Below are positions 8,144 through 15,524 of a stretch of 31,086 bases of DNA, in pieces. The translations under genes were made by a program, and so were the position numbers. The stretch covers positions 1 through 31,086 of the forward strand of contig JAZQQZ010000032.1 in the NCBI GenBank assembly GCA_045629305.1, written 5' to 3'. The notes beneath the pieces were generated by a model. It was not told the origin of the DNA and did no database searches. It saw only the letters and a program-made list of their open reading frames with translations. Position 1 is the stretch's first letter. The number at the start of each line of letters is the position of its first letter. This stretch comes from UBA1227 sp045629305. GTDB lineage: Bacteria; Bacillota; Clostridia; Oscillospirales; Acutalibacteraceae.

Positions 8144-9106
8144 CTATTTAATTAACTTGCGTAGTAAGGTTGCGATATCCGTACCCGTACTTGCAACAAT
8201 AATACTGATTGCTTCTATTGCAATTGATACTACGATGAGATAGATAACAACAGCGAGTACGCTGCGGCCACCCTTCTTCTTTATATACTTATCTCTATTC
8301 TCAAGATTGTCTATCTTGCTCGCTTTATCGAGCACCTCTGTGCAGTGAAGCATATAGAGATAGTTGGCGAAAAGTGCTGCGACGATGTCGATTACAAGTT
8401 CCACGTCTCCAGCCAAAGCGAGGGCTTTTGGCTGCTCTGGGAGCTTGTCTTCAAGGCCTTCAACTGCCTTCGCCATATCTTCAGAACTCTTATATTCACT
8501 TGATGTGAGAACATCCGAATAGATGTGTTCAACCTCTGAATAATAATCGCTTACTTCGCCCATAAAGATGATTGGAAGGATCAAAATGCAGAGCATTGTA
8601 AGAAATGCTGCCTTCCACATCTTTCTGTATGCGAAATAGATTGGTCCAAAGATAAATGCAGCCCAGTTCCAAGATATTTTCTTGCCCGTCTTCTCGTATT
8701 TTAAGAAACGAGGGATGAATTTGAAAGCATTCTTATCTACAACTTTCGCATAGTCATCAACTGTGTATTTACCTATCTTCTCTCCGCCCATAATCTCACG
8801 GTAAACTGGGTGGCGATTACCATCCTTGTCGATGCCAATTTCGCCTATAACACCGTTGAGTGGCATATCTTTAGAGAGCTCTTTAATGTCGCGAACTTCG
8901 ACTTTGACATTGTGAGTTTCTTCTTCGACTTTATTAGGATTTACAAATGTAAAATTGTCTTTGTGATTCGCTTCGAAAGCGCATGCGCCCTTTTCTGCGT
9001 AGCAGTTTCTGTGATGTGGCATACCACATTCAGGACATACAACTATGTCAGCATTGTCGTCAAATTCCTGATGACAAACCGGGCATTTTACGCCTGTATA
9101 TTTCAT
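8144..9106 (-). CDS. Membrane protein with N-terminal prokaryotic RING-like zinc domain and DUF2628
   Basis: 320 residues from ATG at 9106, behind TTTGGAGGTG. Residues 8-42 hold a cross-brace-like zinc set: C8, C11, C24, C27, H31 or H32, C35 and C42 (CPVC, CPEC, HRNC). This resembles the prokaryotic RING finger family. A linker of about 80 residues leads to WNWAAFIFGPIYFAYRKMWKA near 145-165, the hallmark of DUF2628, where a hydrophobic loop joins two membrane segments. Two or three further spans follow near 235-255 and 283-305. Proteins of this build are common in Clostridia and have no known function. Prokaryotic RING-like domains are not shown to be ubiquitin ligases here, so that is not claimed. 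It is the first gene of the series continuing with pth and mfd. Confidence 0.8.
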   Translation of the reverse strand: MKYTGVKCPVCHQEFDDNADIVVCPECGMPHHRNCYAEKGACAFEANHKDNFTFVNPNKVEEETHNVKVEVRDIKELSKDMPLNGVIGEIGIDKDGNRHPVYREIMGGEKIGKYTVDDYAKVVDKNAFKFIPRFLKYEKTGKKISWNWAAFIFGPIYFAYRKMWKAAFLTMLCILILPIIFMGEVSDYYSEVEHIYSDVLTSSEYKSSEDMAKAVEGLEDKLPEQPKALALAGDVELVIDIVAALFANYLYMLHCTEVLDKASKIDNLENRDKYIKKKGGRSVLAVVIYLIVVSIAIEAISIIVASTGTDIATLLRKLIK

Positions 9107-9131
9107 AGCTACACCTCCAAATGTACACTTT

Positions 9132-9160
9132 ATTATATATTATTTTTCTTTACAATACAA
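9132..9160 (-). promoter_or_regulatory. Promoter for the RING/DUF2628 - pth - mfd series
   Basis: On the minus strand TTGTAT (9155-9160) and TATAAT (9132-9137) are 17 bases apart, ending 25 bases before the ATG at 9106. The region overlaps the divergent prfB promoter, so polymerase binding at one may exclude the other. Confidence 0.65.
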
Positions 9161-9177
9161 AGTTTTTTTAATATAAT
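9149..9177 (+). promoter_or_regulatory. Promoter of prfB
   Basis: TTTACA (9149-9154) and TATAAT (9172-9177) are 17 bases apart, 29 bases before the GTG start. The -35 box directly abuts the -35 box of the divergent promoter. Confidence 0.7.
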
Positions 9178-9206
9178 ATGAAAATGCGTGAAAGGACTGA
9201 TTTAAC

Positions 9207-10328
9207 GTGCTCCAATACGAAGAACTTCGACTCTCTCTTCAAGCCAATGAGAAAGCGCTAAATGATCTCAGTGCTGCCCTCGGTCTTGATCAGATGAAAG
9301 AGGAGATTGCGAAACTCGAAGATGAAGCTGCCAAAGACGGCTTCTGGGACGATCTTGAGAACTCCCAGAAGGTGCTTCAGCGCACATCTTCGCTTAAAAA
9401 TAAAGTCGCATCATATGAGGAACTCCGTTCCCTCTATGACGACACACTTGTAATGATTGAACTCGCCGATGAGGAGGAGGACGAAAGCCTCTTCGATGAG
9501 TGCCAAGAAAGTGTAAACGAATTCAAGTCCAAGCTTGATACTATGACGCTTTCGACACTCCTCACAGGCGAATATGATAGCAATAATGCCATCTTGACAT
9601 TCCACGCCGGCGCAGGCGGAACAGAGGCCCAGGACTGGGCATCCATGCTGTTTCGCATGTATAACCGCTGGGGCGAACGCCATGGCTTTAAAGTTACTAC
9701 AACCGACTATCTCGATGGAGATGAGGCAGGACTGAAGTCCGCCACAATCATCATCGAGGGCGAAAATGCTTATGGATACATGAAATCAGAGGCAGGCGTT
9801 CACCGCCTCGTTCGCGTATCTCCATTCGATGCCGCAGGTCGACGTCATACATCTTTCGCCGCTATCGAAGTTATGCCTGAAATCGATGACAACATCGAGG
9901 TCGACCTCCGTCCAGAGGACATCGAAATGGAGGTTTACCGCGCTTCCGGCGCCGGTGGACAGAAGGTCAACAAGACCTCATCTGCTGTACGCCTTATCCA
10001 CAAGCCAACCGGCATTGTGGTATGTTGCCAGGTCGAGCGCTCGCAGCATCAGAACCGTGAGGTCTGCATGCGTATGCTAAAGTCCAAACTCATTGAAATC
10101 AAAGAGCGTGAGCATCTCGACAAGATTGAAGACATCAAGGGCACCAAGACAGAAATCGCTTGGGGCAACCAGATTAGAAACTATGTATTTATGCCTTACA
10201 CGCTCGCTAAAGATACAAGAACCAACTTCGAAATGGGCAACATCAATGCCGTTATGGATGGCGACATCGATGGATTTATCAACGCATATCTAAAGCAACA
10301 GTCCCTTGAAAATTTGAAAAATAATTGA
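9207..10328 (+). CDS. prfB: Peptide chain release factor 2
   Basis: 373 residues. RF2 reads UGA and UAA stop codons and triggers release of the finished chain. The codon-recognition tripeptide SPF is in RLVRVSPFDAAGRRHTSF, which separates it from RF1. The catalytic GGQ is in YRASGAGGQKVNKTSSAVR. The start is GTG at 9207: an in-frame TGA stands at 9198, so no longer start exists, and AAGGA lies 10 bases upstream. Most bacterial prfB genes contain an in-frame UGA near codon 26 and need a +1 frameshift. Here the equivalent stretch (GLDQMKEEI) is read straight through (CTCGGTCTTGATCAG), so that autoregulation is absent. The stop codon overlaps the -35 box of the next promoter. Confidence 0.97.
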   Translation: MLQYEELRLSLQANEKALNDLSAALGLDQMKEEIAKLEDEAAKDGFWDDLENSQKVLQRTSSLKNKVASYEELRSLYDDTLVMIELADEEEDESLFDECQESVNEFKSKLDTMTLSTLLTGEYDSNNAILTFHAGAGGTEAQDWASMLFRMYNRWGERHGFKVTTTDYLDGDEAGLKSATIIIEGENAYGYMKSEAGVHRLVRVSPFDAAGRRHTSFAAIEVMPEIDDNIEVDLRPEDIEMEVYRASGAGGQKVNKTSSAVRLIHKPTGIVVCCQVERSQHQNREVCMRMLKSKLIEIKEREHLDKIEDIKGTKTEIAWGNQIRNYVFMPYTLAKDTRTNFEMGNINAVMDGDIDGFINAYLKQQSLENLKNN

Positions 10329-10353
10329 CAGGTACCTGCTTTTTAGATATAAT
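10325..10353 (+). promoter_or_regulatory. Consensus promoter of the rpsF-ssb-rpsR operon
   Basis: TTGACA (10325-10330) and TATAAT (10348-10353) are 17 bases apart, a perfect sigma-A promoter. The -35 box overlaps the prfB stop codon TGA (10326-10328). About 80 bases of leader follow before rpsF. Confidence 0.9.
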
Positions 10354-10361
10354 AACAACTC

Positions 10362-10415
10362 GCACGCGTTATAAAGGCGTGCAATCCTTGCTCTATCCGA
10401 AGCAAGAGATAGGGC
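10362..10415 (+). promoter_or_regulatory. Structured rpsF leader, candidate S6:S18 autoregulatory site
   Basis: Two hairpins are visible in the leader. The first is GCACGC (10362-10367) with GCGTGC (10377-10382). The second is GCTCTATC (10390-10397) with GATAGGGC (10408-10415), one G-U pair, and a loop cgaagcaaga. CCG (10397-10399) sits at the edge of the second loop. Bacterial rpsF leaders often carry a CCG-containing hairpin bound by the S6:S18 complex, which represses its own operon, and both proteins are encoded downstream here. The match is by position and motif only. Confidence 0.45.
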
Positions 10416-10441
10416 CAGAGACCATAAGGAGGTAAATAACA

Positions 10442-10723
10442 ATGGCTAAGAACTATGAAGCAATGCTCGTATTCTCAGTAAAGAATGGTGAAGACGCAGC
10501 AAAAGCAAATTTCGAGAAGTTTAAAGCACTTATCGAAAAGAACGGTACCATTGGCAACGTAGATGAGTGGGGAGTTCGTAAACTCGCTTATGACATCAAC
10601 TACGAATCAGATGGTATGTACTACGTAGTAGAGTATCAGGCAGAGCCTGATTTCCCAGCTGAGTTCGAACGTGTCCTCGGTATCACCGATGGCGTACTTC
10701 GTTTCCTCAACATTGCAAAATAA
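10442..10723 (+). CDS. rpsF: 30S ribosomal protein S6
   Basis: 93 residues from ATG at 10442, behind a strong AAGGAGG. S6 pairs with S18 on the platform of the 30S subunit and helps fold the central domain of 16S rRNA. Family features are the opening MAKNYEAMLVFSV, the segment GNVDEWGVRKLAYDINYESDGMYYVVEY and the closing GVLRFLNIAK. Length is normal for Gram-positives. It heads an operon with ssb (15 bases later) and rpsR (18 bases after ssb), the conserved bacterial order. Expression is set by the perfect upstream promoter and possibly by the leader. Confidence 0.98.
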   Translation: MAKNYEAMLVFSVKNGEDAAKANFEKFKALIEKNGTIGNVDEWGVRKLAYDINYESDGMYYVVEYQAEPDFPAEFERVLGITDGVLRFLNIAK

Positions 10724-10738
10724 GGGGAGGTACTACCA

Positions 10739-11176
10739 ATGCTTAACTGTGCAGTAATCATGGGTCGTCTTACAGCAGACCCAGAACTTCGTACAACTAC
10801 AACAGGAATCTCAGTTACAAGTTTCACAGTTGCAGTTGACCGTTCATATGTTAAACCAGGCGAGGATCGCCAGGCAGACTTTATCAACGTTGTTGCTTGG
10901 AGACAGACAGCTGAATTCGTAACTCGTTATTTCCACAAGGGATCAATGATTGCAGTTCAGGGTTCTATCCAGACAAGAGGTTATGAGGACAAGACAGGTG
11001 CTAAGCGCACAGCTGTTGAAATCGTAGCTGACAACGTTTCATTCTGCGGTGGCAAGAATGATGGTGGCGCTGCTCCAGCAGCTGCTCCAATGGAAGCTCC
11101 TGCAGCTCCTTCATTCTCAACAGCAAGTGCTGAAGATTTCCAGACCTCAGATATGGACGAAGATTTACCATTCTAA
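10739..11176 (+). CDS. ssb: Single-stranded DNA-binding protein
   Basis: 145 residues. SSB coats single-stranded DNA during replication, repair and recombination and recruits partner proteins through its tail. The OB-fold region (about 1-105) starts MLNCAVIMGRLTADPELRTTTTG and contains DFINVVAWRQTAEFV and VQGSIQTRGYEDKTG. A flexible Ala/Pro-rich linker (GGAAPAAAPMEAPAAPS) leads to the conserved acidic tip MDEDLPF, the docking site for partner proteins. It lies between rpsF and rpsR in the usual arrangement. GGGGAGG precedes the start. Confidence 0.98.
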   Translation: MLNCAVIMGRLTADPELRTTTTGISVTSFTVAVDRSYVKPGEDRQADFINVVAWRQTAEFVTRYFHKGSMIAVQGSIQTRGYEDKTGAKRTAVEIVADNVSFCGGKNDGGAAPAAAPMEAPAAPSFSTASAEDFQTSDMDEDLPF

Positions 11177-11194
11177 TTTAAGGAGGATACCATA

Positions 11195-11437
11195 ATGGCA
11201 TTTGATAAAAACGCTCGTGGCGGTAGAAAGTCACGCAAGAAAGTTTGCTCTTTCTGCGTTGAGAAAATCGACACAATCGACTACAAGGATACAGCTCGTC
11301 TTCGCAAGTACACAAGCGATCGTGCTAAGATCCTTCCAAGACGTGTAACAGGCACATGTGCTTACCATCAGCGTGAGCTCACAACAGCTATTAAGCGTGC
11401 TCGCCACGTTGCACTTCTTCCATACTCAGCTGACTAA
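11195..11437 (+). CDS. rpsR: 30S ribosomal protein S18, zinc-binding (C+) type
   Basis: 80 residues from ATG at 11195, behind AAGGAGG. The conserved core is present (DYKDTARLRKYTSDRAKILPRRVTGTCAYHQR, read in two parts). C18 and C21 (CSFC) with C55 and H58 form a likely zinc site, typical of S18 paralogues used when zinc is available. Zinc-free paralogues elsewhere in a genome are usually controlled by Zur; only this copy is visible here. S18 binds S6 in the 30S platform. A strong terminator follows 14 bases after the stop. Confidence 0.98.
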   Translation: MAFDKNARGGRKSRKKVCSFCVEKIDTIDYKDTARLRKYTSDRAKILPRRVTGTCAYHQRELTTAIKRARHVALLPYSAD

Positions 11438-11451
11438 TAGTTGAATAAAGA

Positions 11452-11477
11452 AAGACCCGCTCGATAGAGCGGGTCTT
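11452..11477. terminator. Bidirectional terminator between rpsR and the pseudo-ATPase gene
   Basis: AAGACCCGCTC (11452-11462) pairs perfectly with GAGCGGGTCTT (11467-11477) around a 4-base loop. Plus-strand read-out continues ATTTTATAT and minus-strand read-out TCTTTATTC, so it can serve both convergent units. Confidence 0.9.
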
Positions 11478-11498
11478 ATTTTATATATAAATACAATA

Positions 11499-14408
11499 TT
11501 ACTTCTTTGCAATCCTACGCTTGAGCACTGGTATACCTGCTCCGATGATTGTCCAGAAGAACTGGAAGAGTACAATCTGAAGACCGGAGATACCAAGTCC
11601 GTCCTTACCTGTAATGATTGTAAGGATAAGGCAAAGGAGAAGTGCGAATCCCGAATAGATGTATGAGATGAGCTTGTTGACCTCGATGTCACCCTGCATC
11701 TCACGTGCCTCATAGAAGGCGTTGATTGAGGATTCAAGAGTACCGTTGTGGATAATTCCAGCAGGTGCTGTCTCGATTTCTTCCTCGCGATACTGCTCGA
11801 AGATATCACCCGATACTGGGCTCAAAATCTTAACAGCAGAGAGTGGAAGATCGAAGTATTCACAGATCATTTCCTCAGTGATATTGCAATCGCAGGAGCG
11901 AACGAGGATTGCCACACCAGCTCTATCGAGCTTTCTGAGATAGTGACCGATGTTCTTATCTGGCTGATACTTGATTACGAACATAGCGGCAATCTTACCT
12001 GCGATTGCAAGATAGATAACCTTACGTCCGTCATGAACATACTGTGTCTCGAAATCCTTATCTGGTGCATCAACATTGTGGTTGATGAGAAGATCTCTTG
12101 TACCGAGAAGAACTCTTCTTCCGTGAATCCAAGATGAGAGACCAAGTCTCTCCTCATAAGCGAGGGATTCAACCGGTGGAAGGAGATCCTTCTTACCAAG
12201 GATAACGCCATCGAATATATCAGCAAGAGGTCCTTCGGACTCAATAACAAGAGCTGCTGCATAAAGAATTGCATCATCAATTCTCATGCCGTGGAATGTC
12301 TTGATACCGATGATGCTGCAAGAGCCCTTCTTGAAGATATCTGTGGAATCAAATACATACGCATTGGCATCTGTACTATCTTCAACTGTACGGTGACCAA
12401 CGATTGCGGCACCGTTCTTATTGAAACCAATATTCTCAACGAAGAGAGCGATATTGGATGCGATAAGTGAGAAGCCTGGGATTACGATACAGCAAGAAGC
12501 AGCGATAATACCAAATGCGAAAATGAAACTGTGATGAATGATACCGAAAATTATTGCGAAGAGAAGACCTGCTGCAAGTGAACCGAAGATTGCCTTGTCA
12601 GCATATTCATCAGCTGGATCATCCTCGAATGAATTTTCAATAAAGTATGATGGACGCTCCATGCGAGCATTGTAATAAACTTCTGGATCACCAATGAGAA
12701 GACCGCGGCCGATTTCGAAAGCATCGTCCTCGTTATATACCTTCTCTGTGCTATAGAGCTGTACACCACTTGTTATGAAAGCGAAGTTGTTCTCTGTTCT
12801 CTTGATTGTGATGAATCTCGCAGCACTTGATAAGAAGAGTGCGAAACAAGCAGCTGCTGTATAGATAGAAACTGTTGTATATCCATCTCTTGCGAAAATC
12901 ATAATTGCAAGATCTTCAAGGAGACACGCTGCTACAACTATAACTGTGCCAGATGCTGCATTGACTTTCTTCTTAATAATTCCCTTGACGCCGCGGATAA
13001 GTGCATTCGCACTACCTGCACTTGCAATAAGAAGAATGATTATGTTGATAAGTGCACAACCAACTGCGCCACCGCCAACAGCATCAAGGCTGCCGCCCTG
13101 TCTTGAAATTATTGATGTGATAATGATTGAAATGATAGTAAGTACGAACTGAACAATACCGCAAATGAGCGTGCTCTTTGCCTTATTGTGAAGAGCATTT
13201 CTAATTCTATGCTCGTCCTTAAAACTATCGAACTCATCATCTACGAGGTCGGAAACAATTGCCTGTGCAGGAGCGACGAAAAGTTTCTTTTCGTCTGCCT
13301 CTTCCTCGGCATTTTCGTCCTCGTCTTCGAAGCTCTTATCGAGTTTGAAATTGGTGACTTTGGCAGCTCTCTTCTCTCTGAGAGAAAGCTCTGCGTTGTC
13401 CTCATCAATTTGTTCAATCTCTTCCTCTTCGCCGAAGCCTATAAGCTTAATCTGACCCTGAACTTCGTCCTCACCGTGCTCCATAACAGCAGCACCGGTT
13501 GCTGCGACAATTGTCTTGTCTACGTTGGAGAGCTCAGCATCAGCAGACACAATCATAGGAACTGCTTCTAGGTCCTGTGTATTCTTGAACTTGCTCTTCT
13601 TTACGATACGACCATCGCGCTCGATCATCTCTGGCTCGTCGCCGAGATGAAGTGCCTCGTAATCAGCTGTGTTCTCAAGGTGCTGCTTTGGCACATTGAG
13701 GAAGCGCTGTCTATATTTGTCAGAATCGATTGCGCCTTCAGGTGATTTCTCAACCTTGTCTGCGTCTGTTACAATCTGATGGTTGATATTGTCATTTCGA
13801 ATTGGATAGATACCGATTGTCTTCTGCGCAAGAGCACGACGCTCACGGAGTTGCTCTTCAGTCTCTGGCTCAACTTCAGATTCCTTGGAAGGTACTTCGA
13901 CTTCTTCGAAGTCCTCTTCCTCGTCGTCACCCATCAAATCTTCGATATTAGTATGTGCCTCTTCTGATACAACTGAGAGGAGTTCGGCAGTCTTAGAGAG
14001 TGCTTCTCTCTTCGCTTCAACAGATGGCTCTTCATAGTCATCCTCTTCTTCGAGAGACTCTTCCTCTTCTGCTTCGTCCTCTTCCTCATATTCGTCTTCT
14101 TCAGCAATTATTGCTTTAAATCTTGAGAAGAAACCTGGCTTCTTAGCTGGTTTTTCCTTTTCTTTCTTCTCTGCTTTGACATCAGTCTGGAGGTCCTCGT
14201 CGTACTCTTCGACTTCTTCGTCTTCTACGACTTCATCGACCGGTTCCTCCTCTTCATATTCTTCTGGAGCAGGAACAGCATCATCAGTGTCACTTTCAAT
14301 ACCAAGAAGTGAATCTATCTCATCCATAGACCAATTCTTTGACTTCTTACCTTTACTCTCTGCTTTCACGTCATTTAGCAAATCATCGAGAGTTATTTTA
14401 TCAGCCAT
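11499..14408 (-). CDS. Degenerate (catalytically dead) P-type ATPase-like membrane protein with acidic N-terminal arm
   Basis: 969 residues. Residues 1-400 are soluble and very acidic, with runs such as EEDEYEEEDEAEEEESLEEE. About eight membrane spans follow (near 413-435, 443-465, 484-505, 512-530, 606-624, 627-650, 915-933 and 940-960). The layout is that of a P-type ATPase: a short A-domain-like loop (535-605), a large P/N-domain-like loop (660-905) and terminal helices. The motifs are ruined. DKTGT reads DSTDI (687-691), TGDN is replaced by SCDCN (838-842), GDGxND reads HNGTLE (887-892), and no TGES is seen. The N-domain-like GLSSWIHGRRVLLGTRDLL (756-774) remains recognisable. It begins 16 bases after rlmB on the same strand, with GTAGGAAAC before the ATG. 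I infer a non-pumping sensor or scaffold; homology is inferred by eye. Confidence 0.7.
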   Translation of the reverse strand: MADKITLDDLLNDVKAESKGKKSKNWSMDEIDSLLGIESDTDDAVPAPEEYEEEEPVDEVVEDEEVEEYDEDLQTDVKAEKKEKEKPAKKPGFFSRFKAIIAEEDEYEEEDEAEEEESLEEEDDYEEPSVEAKREALSKTAELLSVVSEEAHTNIEDLMGDDEEEDFEEVEVPSKESEVEPETEEQLRERRALAQKTIGIYPIRNDNINHQIVTDADKVEKSPEGAIDSDKYRQRFLNVPKQHLENTADYEALHLGDEPEMIERDGRIVKKSKFKNTQDLEAVPMIVSADAELSNVDKTIVAATGAAVMEHGEDEVQGQIKLIGFGEEEEIEQIDEDNAELSLREKRAAKVTNFKLDKSFEDEDENAEEEADEKKLFVAPAQAIVSDLVDDEFDSFKDEHRIRNALHNKAKSTLICGIVQFVLTIISIIITSIISRQGGSLDAVGGGAVGCALINIIILLIASAGSANALIRGVKGIIKKKVNAASGTVIVVAACLLEDLAIMIFARDGYTTVSIYTAAACFALFLSSAARFITIKRTENNFAFITSGVQLYSTEKVYNEDDAFEIGRGLLIGDPEVYYNARMERPSYFIENSFEDDPADEYADKAIFGSLAAGLLFAIIFGIIHHSFIFAFGIIAASCCIVIPGFSLIASNIALFVENIGFNKNGAAIVGHRTVEDSTDANAYVFDSTDIFKKGSCSIIGIKTFHGMRIDDAILYAAALVIESEGPLADIFDGVILGKKDLLPPVESLAYEERLGLSSWIHGRRVLLGTRDLLINHNVDAPDKDFETQYVHDGRKVIYLAIAGKIAAMFVIKYQPDKNIGHYLRKLDRAGVAILVRSCDCNITEEMICEYFDLPLSAVKILSPVSGDIFEQYREEEIETAPAGIIHNGTLESSINAFYEAREMQGDIEVNKLISYIYSGFALLLCLILTIITGKDGLGISGLQIVLFQFFWTIIGAGIPVLKRRIAKK

Positions 14409-14424
14409 GTTTCCTACACCCCTT

Positions 14425-15177
14425 TCATATAGACTTGATGTCGAGTCTCTGACGACTCACTTCGTACATTACAATTCCCGCAGCTACTGATGCATTTAAG
14501 GAATCAATTTCTCCTCGCATTGGAAGTGAGAGAACGAAATCGCATTTCTCTCTTATCAGGCGCCCCATACCGGAGCCCTCGTTTCCAACTATGAGTGCCA
14601 CCGAACCTTTGAGGTCCGTCTGGCACCATGGCTCTCCGTCCATGTCCGTGCCGTATATCCATACGCCACGCTCTTTAAGTTCATCTATGGTGGAAGAAAG
14701 ATTTGATACACGCGCAACCGGCATGTACTCGAGAGCGCCTGCCGCTGTCTTCGCAACGGTGAAGTTCAGCGTTGCGTTACGGCGCTTTGGAATGATTATG
14801 CCGTGCGCTCCCGCGCAGTGTGCGCTACGAATGATTGCACCGAGATTGTGGGGATCCTCAATCTCATCACATATGATGATGAACGGTTGCTCCCCTGACG
14901 CCTCCGCTTTCGCGAATATGTCGTCTATAGTCGCATATTCGTGTGCGGCCACCCTTGCAATCACGCCTTGGTGATTCTGATTGCCGCACATATAGTCGAG
15001 CTTTTTCATATCGGTGTCTTTCACTATGACACCGGCATCTCGACACATGGCAATTATTTTACCAACAGAACCGGACCGCTCACCTTTCGCAACGAAAAGT
15101 GTGTCGATTTCCCTGCCGGCTCTCAGTGCCTCCATAACCGGGTTGCGACCGATTATGAGTTCATTCTGTGCCTCCAC
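14425..15177 (-). CDS. rlmB: 23S rRNA 2'-O-methyltransferase, TrmH/RlmB family (SPOUT)
   Basis: About 250 residues. The protein opens with a substrate-binding domain (ELIIGRNPVMEALRAGREID) followed by a SPOUT methyltransferase domain with the three family motifs: DEIEDPHNLGAIIRSAHCAG, ALIVGNEGSGMG, and LPMRGEIDSLNASVAAGIV. These build the knot that holds S-adenosylmethionine. RlmB methylates a guanosine ribose in the 23S rRNA peptidyl transferase region. Related tRNA or rRNA methylases share these motifs, so the exact site is inferred. I chose GTG at 15177, with GGGGGA upstream and the family's usual short lead-in. An in-frame ATG at 15216 would add 13 residues but has no ribosome binding site. 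The pseudo-ATPase gene follows after 16 bases. Confidence 0.9.
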   Translation of the reverse strand: MEAQNELIIGRNPVMEALRAGREIDTLFVAKGERSGSVGKIIAMCRDAGVIVKDTDMKKLDYMCGNQNHQGVIARVAAHEYATIDDIFAKAEASGEQPFIIICDEIEDPHNLGAIIRSAHCAGAHGIIIPKRRNATLNFTVAKTAAGALEYMPVARVSNLSSTIDELKERGVWIYGTDMDGEPWCQTDLKGSVALIVGNEGSGMGRLIREKCDFVLSLPMRGEIDSLNASVAAGIVMYEVSRQRLDIKSI

Positions 15178-15238
15178 TTTAGAAGTTTCCCCCACTTTGA
15201 CCGTAAAAAACGGCATATATAGATATTATATAGAAGTT

Positions 15239-15267
15239 ATTATACCACTTGTTGTGTTTTGTGGCAA
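15239..15267 (-). promoter_or_regulatory. Promoter of rlmB and the pseudo-ATPase gene
   Basis: On the minus strand TTGCCA (15262-15267) and TATAAT (15239-15244) are 17 bases apart. It lies upstream of both candidate rlmB starts and diverges from the SRP RNA promoter. Confidence 0.8.
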
Positions 15268-15301
15268 TAGGATATATTACCATTTGAGGCCAATTCGCCT
15301 A

Positions 15302-15330
15302 TTGATTTTATATAACTAGTAATATATAAT
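15302..15330 (+). promoter_or_regulatory. Promoter of the SRP RNA gene
   Basis: TTGATT (15302-15307) and TATAAT (15325-15330) are 17 bases apart, placing the transcript start near 15337-15340, at the base of the terminal helix of the RNA. Confidence 0.75.
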
Positions 15331-15339
15331 AACAAGAGT

Positions 15340-15505
15340 AAAAAGCAGAGTAGCTTTTGTTTGACCATATGGCGTGTGGGTCCTGTGCGACAGGGCGTCG
15401 TGAACCATGTCAGGCGGGGAACCGAGCAGCATTAAGCGAATAGTTCTGTGCGCCACAGTCCGCCTGCTCGTCATATGGTCAAGCGAAGGACCTCTGCTTT
15501 ATTTT
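15340..15505 (+). ncRNA. ffs: Signal recognition particle RNA
   Basis: The conserved apical domain is visible at 15408-15430: the TGTCAGG strand, a GGGGAACC cap and the GAGCAGC strand, which bind Ffh. Long-range pairing extends outward. GACCATATG (15363-15371) pairs with CATATGGTC (15472-15480), and AAAGCAGAG (15342-15350) pairs with CTCTGCTTT (15492-15500), followed by ATTTTT. The RNA is thus about 160 bases, longer than the roughly 100-base E. coli type and shorter than the B. subtilis type with an Alu domain. The closing helix plus T-run can act as the terminator. With Ffh the RNA targets nascent membrane proteins to the translocon. It lies directly upstream of dnaX, a common Gram-positive neighbour. 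Confidence 0.9.
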
Positions 15506-15524
15506 TAAAATTTGGAGGGTGCTT

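Noticed and set aside
9207..9320. Programmed frameshift in prfB
   Set aside because: The frame is continuous from GTG 9207 and no in-frame UGA occurs near codon 26.
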